From assembly GCA_009192285.1 (NCBI GenBank), contig CM018604.1, positions 5,642,752 through 5,706,751 of the forward strand: 64,000 nt of DNA, written 5' to 3'. The notes below the pieces were generated by a model. It was not told the DNA's origin. It did not search any database and saw nothing but the letters and a program-made list of their open reading frames with translations. This DNA is from Morchella semilibera (lineage: Eukaryota; Ascomycota; Pezizomycetes; Pezizales; Morchellaceae). Shown piece by piece: positions 36,350 through 47,820 of the stretch. The position numbers and the translations under genes are program-made. The first letter of the stretch is position 1. The number at the start of each line of letters is the position of its first letter.

Positions 36350-36460
36350 ATTGATTGATACTCTAGGGTATTCTATTTATTTACTTAGTTATTTATAATT
36401 CATACCTGCATCCAACCCTTAAGTTATGGTAGCCGTCCTCCCCTATACCTACTGTATATG
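36350..36460 (-). repeat. Second, decayed LINE 3' end
   Basis: The order AGGGTATT, TATTTATTTA-like tract, TCATACxTGCAT, CAxCCxTxAGxxTATG, TCCTCCCC parallels 35730-35975 with many changes. It looks like an older copy of the same element end. Confidence 0.45.
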
Positions 36461-37019
36461 GAGGCGTATAATTTCCTCAAATGAAATACACGGTATTTTG
36501 GTCGTTTGATTACTATTTTCCACGGAACCTATATGTAAAGGGATATCTCAGAAGTCACTAAGATATGGCTAATGCTAAGCGATAGTTCTGTAGCGTTTAA
36601 ACTTGTAATATTGTAGACCGGATTCCGTTCGCTTGAGAGGATGATGATTCCCCTAAGACGACGGGAATCCTACTAGCTATTTATATATGAAGAACTCCCT
36701 TAAACCCGCTAACTCCTCCAATAGCCAATCTCCCGCAATGCCTCCGCTACTGCTCCGATTTTCTACGAGGTGGGGTAACCAAGGGTCTACTCATGAGGTA
36801 TGGTAGTGGTTGCCGAGTTATAACCGAACCCCGCTTCTGGGCGTACGTCACTCTTTCCATCGCGCCGTCATACCAGGACAATACCATTGTACTACCAGTA
36901 CCGCACTTCCAAGCAATCCTGTAACACTACTCCCCCTTCCAAGCCGTCGTCCTCGACCGTTAAACCCTTCCATGGAAAAAACCCTATGGGAAAAGCCATG
37001 ATGAGGGAAGGTATCGGGA
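36461..37019. other. Segment downstream of element A pol
   Basis: The 3' LTR of element A would be expected here, but I find no sequence matching the other flank (47.65-47.95 kb). No gene is seen. Confidence 0.35.
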
Positions 37020-39922
37020 TTAATGCTTTGTCAACCGTCGCTGCCTCTTAGTCTGCCGTGCTCCGGACTCCGGAGCTACTGTCACTTGACTCCGAGTGCG
37101 AGGACGGTTGCTAGTAACCGGTTTGGCGTTCTCGTCAGCCAGTGCCTCTTGGGGCTCTGGTGTTGCCAACCGTTTGCGAGTGTTCTGCTTCCTAGTAGGG
37201 TCCGAATCTTCACGATAAGGGCGTAGGAGCCTCTCATGGAACACGTTGTGAACCTTCCAGTCGATTGGTAGGTCTAGTCGGTACGCTCGGTTGCCGATCT
37301 TTGCCAGTACTTCGAAGGGTCCAGTGAACTTATCTGACCACTTATTGTATCCGCCGAGGTTCCTTGTGTCTAACAGGACCTTTTGCCCTGGCTCGAACTG
37401 CTGAGCTGCGGGATCAGGTCGTGACGCCATTTTATCGTACGTCTGCTGTAAGGTCTTCCGAGCCAGTTCATGGGCGGCGAGGATCTCGTCCAGGTGGTTA
37501 TTCCCTTCGGCATCCAACTGCTCAATCTCCACATCCGTAGGCCAGTCTGAGCGAGGGTGAAACCCATAGTTGCAATAGAATGGTGACTGCCCGGTAGAGG
37601 AGTGTTTGGCGTTGTTGTAGGCGTATTCGCAGATAGGAAGTAGGTCTCTCCACTTCTTACCTGTGCCAGCTGTAAACGCTCGTAGGTAGGACTCCATATG
37701 CTGGTTGGTCCTTTCCGTCTGACCATCTGTCTGCGGATGGAACGAGGTCGAGAGTCTTCTACGAATCCCTAGTCGTTCGGTGATCGCGGTCCAGAAAGCT
37801 GACACGAACTGTGTTCCTCGGTCCGATACTATTGATCGCGGGAGTCCATGAAAGCGCCAGATATCTTTGACGAAGGCTTGTGCGGTTTGCTCCGCGTTGA
37901 TTCCTGTCATTGGGATGAAGTGCGCCATTTTACTGAAGCGGTCCACTACAACCATGACATTCCGGAAACTTGACCGCTCCTTGGGCATTTCTACTACAAA
38001 ATCCATGGAGATGTCGCACCAAGGGGTCGTGGCTAACTCTAGGGGCTGTGGAAGAGACATATGTCGTCGTCGTTGTTTGGCTCTTTGGCATACATCGCAC
38101 GTGCTGACATATTTGGCTACATCTGTGGTCATTCCTGGCCACCAGTAGTTCCTGTCAATCAATTCCAAGGTTTTATCTCTGCCTAGGTGCCCTGCCGTGG
38201 GTCGGTCGTGATGGTCTTCTATGACCTGCTTGACTGCATGCCCAGGCACTACCCAGCGTCCTTCATGGGTCGCTGTATTCTGATCGGGATCCCACTCTGT
38301 TGCAGCTTCCCGCAAGATAGTCTGCCGGGTCCACAGGTCCTCAGGATCTTCGTTATCAGGGAGTTCATCCGGAACTATCCTACGAGTCCATCGACCCTCT
38401 TCCTCATACCAGTTCTGCAGAGCCGCAGGCATTCCCACTCCTGGTATGTGTACCCACTGATCCACTGGACGCACTTCTGATGAGTGATTGCAGAGGATTT
38501 CTTCACGAGGTTCTATTCCCGCTTGTGTCCTTCTTGCAAAATGTCCCGGGAGAAGATTTCTTTCCGCGAAATGTTCAGGTGAGAGGAGCATTTTTACTGG
38601 CTGCTCTCGAACTACTCCCCCTTCCATAGCGTACTCCGGGCGCCTGGTTAATGCATCAGGTTTCCCTTTTTTGTCGCCTGGTCGAAAGTGGATCTTGAAG
38701 TGAAAAGGTGCTATCTTTTCAGCCCATCGAGCCTGTCTTCTTGACAGCTTCTTGGTCGTTGTGAAGTACTGGAGGTTTTGGTGATCAGAATAGATCTGGA
38801 TAGGTATGTCCGTACCTTCCAGCCAATGTCTCCAAGTCAGGAGGGCGGAAACTATTGCGAGCATCTCTTTATCATAGATCTCATAGTTGACTTCGGCCTC
38901 ATTGAACTTGCGAGAGTGGTAAGCCACCGGATGTAACTTGCCATCTTCGAACACCTGTGACAAGACCGCAGCCTCTGCCCAGTCGCTGGCATCTGTTTCA
39001 AGGACAGCCATGCGATGTTCGTCGTAGTGTCGGAGGATAGGAGCGGTGGTAAATAGCTTCTTGAGCCCCTCAAAAGCATCCTGCTGCTCCCGACCCCACT
39101 TCCATACGGCATTTTTCTTCAGGAGATCTGTCATAGGCCTGCATACCGCAGAATACCCGTAGATGAACCGCCTTAGGAAGTTGGCGAAACCCAAGAAGCA
39201 TTGAAGCTCCTTCACCCTTGTGGGTATTAACCACTCAGTGATAGCCTTCACCTTCTCGGGTGAGACCTGGGTACCGCTACCTGATAGCTTGAATCCTAGG
39301 AATTCTATCTCCGTTTGGAACCAAGCAGTTTTCTTCAGGTTGCCGAATAGGTGGTTTCGTCGTAGCCGCTCCAGCACCCTGCGCACAAGAGCTACGTGCT
39401 CTTCTCTGGACTTGGAATATATCAGGATATCATCCAAGTAAACCACTAGTCCCTGATCTAACAGGTCCTTGAATATGGTATTGACCATTGCCTGGAACGT
39501 CGCCGGGGCGTTGGTCAAGCCGAAAGGCATTACTCTATATTCGAAATGGCCATATTTGGTCCGGAAAGCTGTCTTCCACTCTTCTCCCTCTGTGATCCTT
39601 ACTAGGTTGTAACCGTTCTTGAGATCTATTTTGGTGAAGAAGAGAGCTCCCTTCGTCGAGTCTGCCAGCTCTGTCATGAGGGGCAGTGGGTATCGGTTCT
39701 TGACTGTGACGGAGTTTAAGCCGCGGTAGTCGACGCATAACCGTAGTGACCCATCTTGTTTAGGGACGAAGAGGATTGGTGCCGCTGCTGGGCTGGAAGA
39801 TGGGACAATTTTACCTGCCGCTAACATTTCGTCCAGGTATTCTCGCAACGCTTTCTGTTCCGGGGGTGATAATGCGTAGATAGGACCCCACGGAGGTTGG
39901 CTTCCGTCCACGAGAGGAATCG
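37020..39922 (-). pseudogene. Element A pol, C-terminal part: reverse transcriptase, RNase H, integrase
   Basis: About 967 codons are open without a break. In order: reverse transcriptase with [22 protein letters not shown] and the catalytic YLDD; RNase H beginning near the ETDAS segment; an integrase zinc finger of H-H-C-C type (H..GHLGRDKT...CDVCQ); an integrase core with the catalytic acidic residues in SMDF, SDRGTQF and the following TDGQTER region; and a GPF/FHERLLRP module. No chromodomain follows: the tail is basic and ends RRLTKH. The open frame appears to begin with an ATG at 39947, but its first codons belong to the LTR of element B. The real N-terminal half lies at 45807-46457. Its intactness contrasts with the frameshifts in B. 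Confidence 0.88.
39918..39922. repeat. Target-site duplication, left copy (AATCG)
   Basis: AATCG directly precedes the left LTR of element B and is repeated at 45807-45811 directly after the right LTR. Five base pairs is the usual length for Ty3/gypsy insertions. Confidence 0.85.
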
Positions 39923-40513
39923 TATCACGGCGTACTACGGACTTCACGGGAGGGAAGGATATTCGAGAATGGGGCTTGTTAGTGGCAAGGTTTTCTTTTG
40001 GGTTCTTGGAGTTTCTATGGGTTTCCGTTACACGATGTGATGAGTCATGACTGTACAGGGATTAGGAGGGGTATATATATACGTTGCTACGGATCTTCCC
40101 TTTGTTCTTTTCTTTCTCTTTTTCTTCCTTACGTGTTCTTCCTGTTGTCAACCCTACGGTTTAGTTTCGTCTCGTCTTGTGTCTTTAGTCTCTGAATATA
40201 TTACGTCATAACCACAGTTTCGCCAAGACCCCCTCGGGTCTTCCATAGTACCTTGTCTTGCCTCGCTCCGTCTTGTCTCGTCTTGTTTCGCTTCGCCTCG
40301 CCTCGTCTCGTCCACAGCCCATGACCGTAGTCCGTGTCGTCTACTGGTCCTTCGTCTCCACGTCTTCGTCAGAGAGGCCATCTGGACCCTCTGCCCTACA
40401 ACCTTGCTCCTCGGTTAAGTTCCCTCGTCCTCGTCCCTCGTCCTCGTCTTCGTTCTTGCCTCGGTTGTGTACCTCGGCTCCCTTGTTCGTTGTCTCCGTG
40501 TTGCTCCGTAACA
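39923..40513 (+). repeat. Left LTR of element B
   Basis: 591 bp, matching 45215-45806 with a single visible one-base length difference (TGGTCCTTCG here, TGGTCCCTTCG there). It contains a GCN4/AP-1-type TGAGTCA at 40041-40047 and a TATA run at 40072-40081, spaced as in a promoter, followed by long pyrimidine-rich tracts. Open frames within it are not genes. Confidence 0.92.
40041..40081 (+). promoter_or_regulatory. Putative LTR promoter of element B
   Basis: TGAGTCA is the consensus for GCN4/CPC1-type bZIP factors and lies about 25 bp before a TATATATATA run. The same pair occurs in the right LTR (45333-45339 and 45363-45374). Function is inferred from arrangement only. Confidence 0.5.
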
Positions 40514-40575
40514 CTAAGAACACGTCCCCTCCGCCGACCTACACAACGCCCCCGTCTTGTTTTGCTCCGGTCATA

Positions 40576-41545
40576 ATGACCGACCTTAGTTGGGATGTCC
40601 CTATGGGGGACTGCCCCAACCCTGTCTTTTTCTCTCCCGGTCCCCTCGAGTGCTTCTTCCCAGAAAGGAAGGGGTATTGTCACCTCGCTCTCGTCCCCAA
40701 GCTTTTTGGTTCGACCTTGGCTGTCGCCTAGGTTCGGACCCCCACGTTTACCTCCTCCGCCAGTACGCCCTTGCCCACGGACTCAAACGCGCCGATGCCC
40801 ACTGGGCTAAGGCAACTTTCACCCAGACAGCCCGGGGAAACTCCATGTTGGAGCACCCACCACCGACGAACTCTGCCCCGCCCATGATTCCGAGGCCATT
40901 ATCCGTGGCCTTAGGGACCTCGCCCTCGCCCAGTACACCATCGGCCGCCCCATGGAGACTGTCGTTGCCTCTGCCCCTGTTACATTGACCGAGAGACTTA
41001 CTAGCTTCTTGGAAACGTTTGGCCCCGTTGAGGAGGACTTCGGGTATGAGCTTACTCAGGCCCACAATCTTATTGCAGAAGCCCTCGCCGCCCTGACCGC
41101 CCTTACTGAGGTCGCCGCTCCCGTCCCCGAAGAACCAGCCGTATGCACGGCCCATGATGAGGTTATTGAGAACCTCAAATCCGAACTTGAGGCAGCCGAA
41201 GGAAAGGCGGCCGACCTTTGGTCCCGCATGTGCGAGGCCCAGGAGGAATCAGTCGAGGCCATTGAGGACCTCCAGGAAGAAGTGGCCTCCATCACAGCTG
41301 AGAAGGAGGAGTTCCATTATCGCCTGGCTCTACACCAGGAAGCCCTTACCGATGCGGACATTACCATTGCTAATCTTCGCCGCCGCCTTTCGCTTGCCGC
41401 CCCCAATGCCACCAGGAAGCCAACCCCGAAGCCTCGTTACCTTGCCCCCCGCTCCCAGGATTCCCGCGTCTCCGACAACTGGCGTAAAGCACCAGTTGAA
41501 TTAGTGACTCCCAAGCCGGCGTTAAAAGGTCAGCCCCTTTGGTAG
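40576..41545 (+). pseudogene. Element B gag, frameshifted
   Basis: An ATG at 40576 opens MTDLSWDVPMGD, but the coherent protein moves through three frames: the first to about 40700, a second to about 40850 (HVYLLRQYALAHGL), and a third to the stop at 41543-41545. The last part is acidic and heptad-rich from about 41130 to 41390 and looks like a coiled coil, then becomes basic and proline-rich. No zinc knuckle is visible. The following pol frame overlaps the end of gag by a few bases in another frame, which would fit a ribosomal frameshift, with CCCCTTTGG nearby as a possible slip region. Assembly or sequencing indels could also explain the internal shifts. Confidence 0.7.
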
Positions 41546-44500
41546 AAATTGGCACACCAAAGGGGCTAGTCCCGCCACCCACCTTTGTTCTTTCCGCTGC
41601 TGCAGTCTCCGAAGACAGGATGTCTGAGGAGTCTCTTGTCGTTGCCTGTTCCGTTGCCCAGTTGCCTGCCGCCCCGGTTATGACCCATGCCCTGATAGAC
41701 ACAGGCGCGTCTGGTTACGCTTTTATTGACCAAGATTTCGCATGTGCTCATGGCCTTACCCTAGTTCCTCTAAGGAAATCACGCTTGCTCGAGGTAATCG
41801 ACGGCAGGCTGGTGGAATCAGGAAAGATTACCCATATCGTTAAGTTGTCATTGGATATCAGCGGCCATCAGGAATACGCTCCGTTTTTTGTGACCAAGCT
41901 AGGACACTACCCAATAGTAATGGGTATTCCTTGGATGAGGCATCATGATTTGGCAATCAGACCAAAGACGAATAAGATCATCTTTGATTCCGATTTCTGC
42001 GTCCAGAATTGTTCTCGGTCCCATACCTCGGTCACCGCCAAAGGAATCTCAGTTTCGCTCCCAGAGGCCCCTGCTATCCAGATCGCGGCCATTGGGGCTG
42101 TACCCTTTGTAGGCCTTGCTCGGCGCCGACAGAATAAACTCTTCTGCGCCTCGATTCGAGCCATCGATGAAGCCCTCGCTGGGAAAACGACTCAGGATCC
42201 CTTAGCTCATGTACCCAAGGATCTCCAGGAATTTATGTCGCTGTTTCAGGAAAGTCAAGCTACTGCGCTGCCACCGCACCGTCCCCATGACTTGAAAATA
42301 GTTCTACAGGATGGTAAAGCCCCTCCGTTTGGCCCCCTCTATGGCATGTCTCGGCTGGAATTGCAGGCCCTGAGGGACTATATTAAGGAGAATCTCTCAA
42401 AGGGGTTTATCCGCTACTCGGAGTCTCCCGCTGGTGCCCCGGTCCTGTTTGTGAAAAAATCGGACGGCTCTCTTCGCTTGTGTGTGGGATTATCGGAAGT
42501 TGAACGAGATTACGGTTAAGAACCGTCATCCACTGCCTCTGATCCCGGAAACTCTGTCCCGTCTCTCCAAGGCAAAATATTATACGAAGTTAGATCTTCG
42601 CTGGGGATATCATCAAATTAGGATACAGGAGGGTGACGAGTGGAAAACCGCTTTTCGGACACGATATGGACATTTGAGTATAACGTGATGCCCTTTGGTT
42701 TAACTAATGCTCCTGCGGCGTTCCAACACTGGATTAACGATCTTCTGCGCCCCTATCTCGATAATTTTGCTACGGCTTACCTCGACGATGTATTAATTTA
42801 CTCCGAGACCCTGGAAGAGCATAAACAACATGTCCGGGAGATTTTAAAGGTTTTCCAGATTCACGGCGTTCATCTCAAACCTGAGAAGTGCGAATTCTAT
42901 GTTCAGCAGACTAAGTATTTGGGATTGATTGTTACCCCGGAAGGCATTCAGATGGACCCTAGCAAGGTGTCTACGGTTAAGGATTGGGAAACACCGACCA
43001 AGCTTCGGGAGGTGCAGGAATTCCTAGGCTTCGCCAATTTTTATCGACGGTTTATTTATGCATATTCCCGTGTGGTTGCGCCTCTTACCGCCCTAACCAA
43101 GAAAAATGTAAAGTTTGAATGGTCACAGAAGGCAGAAGAAGCCTTCCAGAAGTTGAAAGATGCATTTACTTCGGCTCCGATCCTCGCCCACTTTGACTTT
43201 GAGAAAGAAGTTATTGTGGAAACCGATGCCTCCGATTATGTGTCCGCCGGTATTATGTCCCAATATGGTGATGATGGTCTTTTACACCCCGTAGCTTTCT
43301 TTTCCAAGAAACACTCCCCAGCCGAATGTAACTACGAGATTTACGATAAGGAATTGTTGGCCGTTGTCAGGAGTTTTGAGGAATGGCGCGCGAATTTGGA
43401 GGGATCTCGTTTCCCTATTAAAGTGTTAAGCGACCATAGGAACCTGGAATACTTTATGTCCACTAAGTTGTTAAACCGCCGTCAGACACGCTGGGCTGAA
43501 TTCCTATCGCGATTTGATTTTGTTATTCAATTTCGACCAGGGAAGCAAGGGGGGAAAACCGGATGCGCTTACCAGGAGATCGAAGGATTTACCCAAGGAG
43601 GGGGACGAACGTTTAACGCATCAGTCGCAGGTGGTATTGAAGCAGGAGAATTTGGGATTAAAGATTAAGCTAAGTTTGTTGGCGGGTTCTTTGACAAATG
43701 AATCCGCTGAAGGAATGCCTACCGTGAAGGAGTTATTGATCCAAGCTTACCAAGAAGATAGTTTCCCCCGATCAGGTTTTAACCATGCTTCGCAATGGTA
43801 CCAAGCAATCGAAGAAGATTTCCCTTGCCGAATGTACGGAAACAGAGGACGGGTTTCTTCTATATCGTCAAGCCATTTATGTTCCCGGAGTTTAATGATC
43901 TTCAGCTTCGCCTGTTGCAAGATCACCACGATAAACCCTCAGCTGGACACCCAGGTCGCGCCAAAACCCTCGAACTCCTCAGCCGAAATTACTATTGGCC
44001 AAATATGAGGAAGTATGTGGATCGCTATGTCCTGAATTGCAATGTGTGCTCCCGCAGTAAAGCCTCTCGCAATGCCCTACAAGGTGTTCTGCGACCTCTT
44101 GCCGTACCTAAAGGCCCATGGACCGATGTATCAATGGATTTTGTTACAGGACTTCCGGAAAGCAATGGTTTTAATGCGATTCTGGTGGTGGTGGACCGTC
44201 TGACAAAGATGCGCCACTTCATACCTTGTACTGAAGAGGCAAATGCTAGGGATGTTGCCGCTATGTATCTTGATTCGGTTTGGAAACTTCATGGACTCCC
44301 GGAGACTATTGTCTCAGACCGCGGCACTCAGTTTACTGCCGAGTTTTGGAAAACCTTGTGCGCCCGCCTCGAGATTGCCCCCGCTATAGCACCGCCTTTC
44401 ACCCACAAACAGATGGGCAAACTGAAAGGATTAATGCCATAATGGAACAGTACCTCCGAGCCTATGTTTCGTACCAACAGGACGATTGGACTCAGTACCT

Positions 44501-45194
44501 TTCGATGGCAGAGTTCGCGACTAACAATCACGTCTCCGAAACCACCAGGATGTCTCCGTTTCAGGCGAACTATGGGAGGAGTCCTCGTATGTCCTTTGCT
44601 CCGTTACAGCATGGAAAGACAATCAACGAGGATCAGGCGAATGGTATGGCCAGGACTATGGCACAGGTTTATGAGTTTCTTCGGGATGAAATGGCTCGGG
44701 CTCAGAAGATTCATGAGGATGCAGCAAATCGGAATAGGATTCCCGCCCCTAGGTATGCCATTGGAGATGAAGTTTTTCTCTCAACTCGGAATATTGAAAC
44801 CAAGCGACCCTCGAAGAAACTTGATTGGAAACGCATTGGCCCCTATGTGATTACGCGGATGGTTAGCCCCTATGCTTATGAACTAGATCTCCCGGCGTCT
44901 ATGAAAATTCATCCGGTATTTCATGTGTCTCTCTTGTCTCTTGCCCCCAGCAATCCCGTCCCCGGTCAGCTACAGTCTCCACCCCCGGCAATAGAAATCG
45001 AAGGCGAACAGGAGTGGGAGGTGGAACAGGTTTTGGATTCTCGTAGGCGTCATGGAAGGCTGGAGTATTTGGTTCGGTATCTGGGCTATGATGAACCCTC
45101 TTGGCAACCCCCCGAGGACTTAGAGCATTCTCCCAACCTTCTTAGGGAGTTCCACGATCGGTATCCACGCAAACCTATGCCTATCAGGAGTTAG
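41539..45194 (+). pseudogene. Element B pol with chromodomain, several frameshifts
   Basis: In order: aspartic protease (ALIDTGASGY near 41690); reverse transcriptase ([24 protein letters not shown], catalytic YLDD near 42780); RNase H ([11 protein letters not shown], then KELLAV); integrase zinc finger with H..GHPGRAKT...CNVCSR; integrase core (SMDF, SDRGTQF, TDGQTER); a GPY-like module; and a chromodomain at about 45009-45175 (EWEVEQVLDSRR... LVRYLGYDEPSWQP). The frame changes near 42485, 42667, 43556, 43800 and 44390. The first three are at short homopolymers (GGG, TTT, GGGGGG/AAAA). The chromodomain should bind modified histone tails and steer insertion to heterochromatin, which fits its landing site inside another transposon. 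Confidence 0.85.
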
Positions 45195-45214
45195 GCCTGA
45201 AGGAGGGCCTAATC

Positions 45215-45806
45215 TATCACGGCGTACTACGGACTTCACGGGAGGGAAGGATATTCGAGAATGGGGCTTGTTAGTGGCAAGGTTTTCTTTTGGGTTCTTG
45301 GAGTTTCTATGGGTTTCCGTTACACGATGTGATGAGTCATGACTGTACAGGGATTAGGAGGGGTATATATATACGTTGCTACGGATCTTCCCTTTGTTCT
45401 TTTCTTTCTCTTTTTCTTCCTTACGTGTTCTTCCTGTTGTCAACCCTACGGTTTAGTTTCGTCTCGTCTTGTGTCTTTAGTCTCTGAATATATTACGTCA
45501 TAACCACAGTTTCGCCAAGACCCCCTCGGGTCTTCCATAGTACCTTGTCTTGCCTCGCTCCGTCTTGTCTCGTCTTGTTTCGCTTCGCCTCGCCTCGTCT
45601 CGTCCACAGCCCATGACCGTAGTCCGTGTCGTCTACTGGTCCCTTCGTCTCCACGTCTTCGTCAGAGAGGCCATCTGGACCCTCTGCCCTACAACCTTGC
45701 TCCTCGGTTAAGTTCCCTCGTCCTCGTCCCTCGTCCTCGTCTTCGTTCTTGCCTCGGTTGTGTACCTCGGCTCCCTTGTTCGTTGTCTCCGTGTTGCTCC
45801 GTAACA
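45215..45806 (+). repeat. Right LTR of element B
   Basis: 592 bp, essentially the same as 39923-40513. It begins TATCACGG after AATC and ends CCGTAACA directly before the AATCG duplication, where element A sequence resumes. Confidence 0.92.
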
Positions 45807-46457
45807 AATCGTATGATCCCACTCACTGTGTTCCGGCAGGCGTCCTGCTCCTTCAGGGGAGAACACATCTGCGTAGTCTTGGAACTCTTCCGGGATAGCA
45901 CTAGCGAGAGTCTCGCTTCCCGTGTTTCGTGCCCAGAAAGGGTGTGACTCGAGAGGCATGTCAGGTTCAGGCATATGTCGCAGGAGCCTGACGACCTTTT
46001 CTTGCCAACCTTCTTCGTACATATCTCCTTCTGTCATCATGCAGCCCTTAATCTGGCACTTGATACTATTGAAGGTAGCCTTATTCTGGCCCCAATGTAT
46101 CGTAGGTTGATGCTCTTCGAGCCAACGATGTGGTATGACGAGATCTTCTCCAGCAAAGGTACCTATTTCACAGGTGACTAGCCTGTCGAGGTGGCTACCA
46201 ATGCGGAGTGTGAGAGGTTGGGTGATATGAGTACCGGAGTGTGGCATACGTGAGCCATCAGCTTGTTTAATGAGGAGAGTTGTGGTGCGGGTCTGGACTG
46301 GGATGTCGGCCTGCTTGACACAGTTCCAGGACATAATCCATGTCTCGGTGCCGCTGTCTAGCAATGCTTGGACAGTATGGGTGAAGTGTTTGTTGGTTTT
46401 AGGGTTGAGCCATGAGATCTCTGTCTCGAGGCGGGTTTCTTGGGTGATGGTAGTCAT
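45807..46457 (-). pseudogene. Element A pol, N-terminal part: protease and linker
   Basis: From an ATG at 46457 the minus-strand frame runs through an aspartic protease-like segment (ALLDSGTETWIM) and the linker that precedes reverse transcriptase (FQDYADVFSPEGAG... SEWDHTI), and is then cut by the right LTR of element B. An in-frame TAA lies just upstream of the ATG, so this pol starts independently of gag. The upstream 386 nt contain a TATATAAG-like stretch, which could be a separate promoter or merely AT-rich DNA. Confidence 0.82.
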
Positions 46458-46843
46458 TGTAGTATCGGTAGATTATGGTAAATAGTAAAGGAGGATGGTT
46501 CATCTTCTTCTCCTCGAGGCGGATGAGGTTTCTTATATAACTAAGTGCGGGGTAGCTCTGACACGTCATGCCCAAAGAATACCTTGCCCTAGTCACGAGT
46601 TCTTACTTTGCATCGGCAGTCTCTCCACAGGGTCGTGGCAAGTCAACAGTGCGCAGTGCGTCTACTGTCCGCTATCTGTGTGGCCCCTCTGATTTCTGAA
46701 CTTCTAGACTCGAGTCTTGGTATCTGGCATTGGTCATTGCTTTCTCGCAGTATAGTTTTTTATAAAGAGATTTATTTCCGCGCCCTAGCAACTAATTTAT
46801 CCTTAACCCAAATTTTAAGAAAACCATAAGAAATATACAAATT

Positions 46844-47640
46844 TTAATCTTCCCCAAGTGCCGTAATCCTGGCCCTAAATGCCTCACCTTGAGGTCCCAG
46901 CTTCTGCCTTTTCTCACTCCCCCCTTCCGGTTCCTTCGTTCTCGAAGTTTTATCCTCCCGTTTCCTCTTTTTCCCACTCGATCGTTCCGTCGTTCCTGCC
47001 ATTCTGACCTTCGTGGTCGAGTAGCATTCCTTCGTCCAGTGACCTTCTCTTCCGCACCGGAGGCATTTATTCTCCTTCGCCCATTGGTCTTTTTCAGCTT
47101 GGGTGGCTCCTAGGCTACCGGTAGCTGGGCGAGGCTTGTTCGGGGAGTCCTCTCGTTCCTTTTTACGGGGGCGGGGTCGCTGGCGTCTGGGTTCGTGTTG
47201 CTTAGGTTCTCGAGTTTCCTGGGTTTTTGCTGGTTCTCTTCCTCGCAGAATCTTCTGGCGGGCCCTGACTTCAGCGTCTTTTCTTCCCACTCTTCGAACC
47301 CATGCTAACCAATCTGGAAAGTCAGATGGTTCTTCAATCGCAGCGGATAGCCTCTGTTCCAACGTGGAGTTTATTCCTGTTAGAATCATGGATTTCATGA
47401 CGATTGGACCTACTCGAGCATCCCACTCGAGGTTTTGCATCTCATTGATGTAATCGTCGATAGGACCAGTTTGACGGAGATTATCCATCTTCTGCTTGGC
47501 CTGTTCTTGACTGGTGCGATTACCATACTGGATGTGGAGTTCCTGTTTGAAGCGTTCCCAAGTACCGAGCCTAGGTTCTACACTAAGCCTTTCCTTAAAG
47601 TTGCGCCAGAAACTTGCTGCACTCCCGGTGAATTCCAGGG
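46844..47640 (-). pseudogene. Element A gag with zinc knuckle, N-terminus missing
   Basis: The frame is recognisable on the minus strand from about 47636 (SFWRNFKERLSVEPRLGTWE) through a retrotransposon gag core to a CCHC knuckle (CLRCGREGHWTKEC) and a basic tail, with the stop at 46844-46846. An in-frame TAG just upstream of 47636 and the change to unrelated GC-rich sequence indicate that the N-terminal part was lost or replaced. The first internal ATG of the open frame is at 47488, which would omit part of the conserved core. Confidence 0.75.
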
Positions 47641-47644
47641 ATGC

Positions 47645-47820
47645 CCACTACCACGTATTCCCCCGGTCGCTCCGCACCCAAGCGGCGCCGCGTCCGCGTC
47701 GTCCGCGCCGGACACGGTGGCCCCGTGCAGGGATGACAACCACCGCGGCCCACACAAATCCCACCTCCGCGACCCGCGGATCCTCCCAGCCCCGCGCCCC
47801 CGCGTCGCCCTTCGCTAACA
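47645..47820. other. GC-rich island at the broken end of element A
   Basis: About 175 bp are extremely C- and G-rich (runs such as GCGGCGCCGCGTCCGCG) between the truncated gag and AT-rich DNA. All frames are arginine-, alanine- or proline-rich and none is recognisable. Composition differs sharply from both neighbours, so it may be a captured fragment. Confidence 0.5.

Larger units (their letters stand above)
39923..45806 (+). mobile_element. Element B: Ty3/gypsy chromovirus inserted in element A
   Basis: This 5.88-kb element has direct LTRs (39923-40513 and 45215-45806), a flanking AATCG duplication, and gag, protease, reverse transcriptase, RNase H, integrase and a C-terminal chromodomain in order on the plus strand. 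The LTR ends are imperfectly inverted (TATCACGG and CCGTAACA). A purine-rich stretch (GAAGGAGGG near 45199) before the right LTR is a candidate polypurine tract. The LTRs are almost identical, so the insertion is young, yet the coding frame is broken in several places. Confidence 0.92.
37020..47640 (-). mobile_element. Element A: Ty3/gypsy retrotransposon, split by element B
   Basis: Reading on the minus strand: gag with a zinc knuckle (47488-46844), a 386-nt gap, then pol from an ATG at 46457 through protease to 45807, interruption by element B, and pol resuming at 39922 through reverse transcriptase, RNase H and integrase to a stop at 37020. The two pol pieces abut in the same frame once the insertion and one AATCG duplicate are discounted. 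No LTR pair is visible, so the outer limits are those of the recognisable coding parts. Confidence 0.8.

Noticed and set aside
36461-37019. Search for the LTR of element A
   Set aside because: I could not match this flank to 47.65-47.95 kb by eye, so no LTR is claimed for element A.
40154-40731. Several open frames of 60-157 codons in both orientations
   Set aside because: They lie mostly within the left LTR of element B, are repeated in the right LTR, and reflect its pyrimidine-rich composition. Only the part after the ATG at 40576 belongs to gag.
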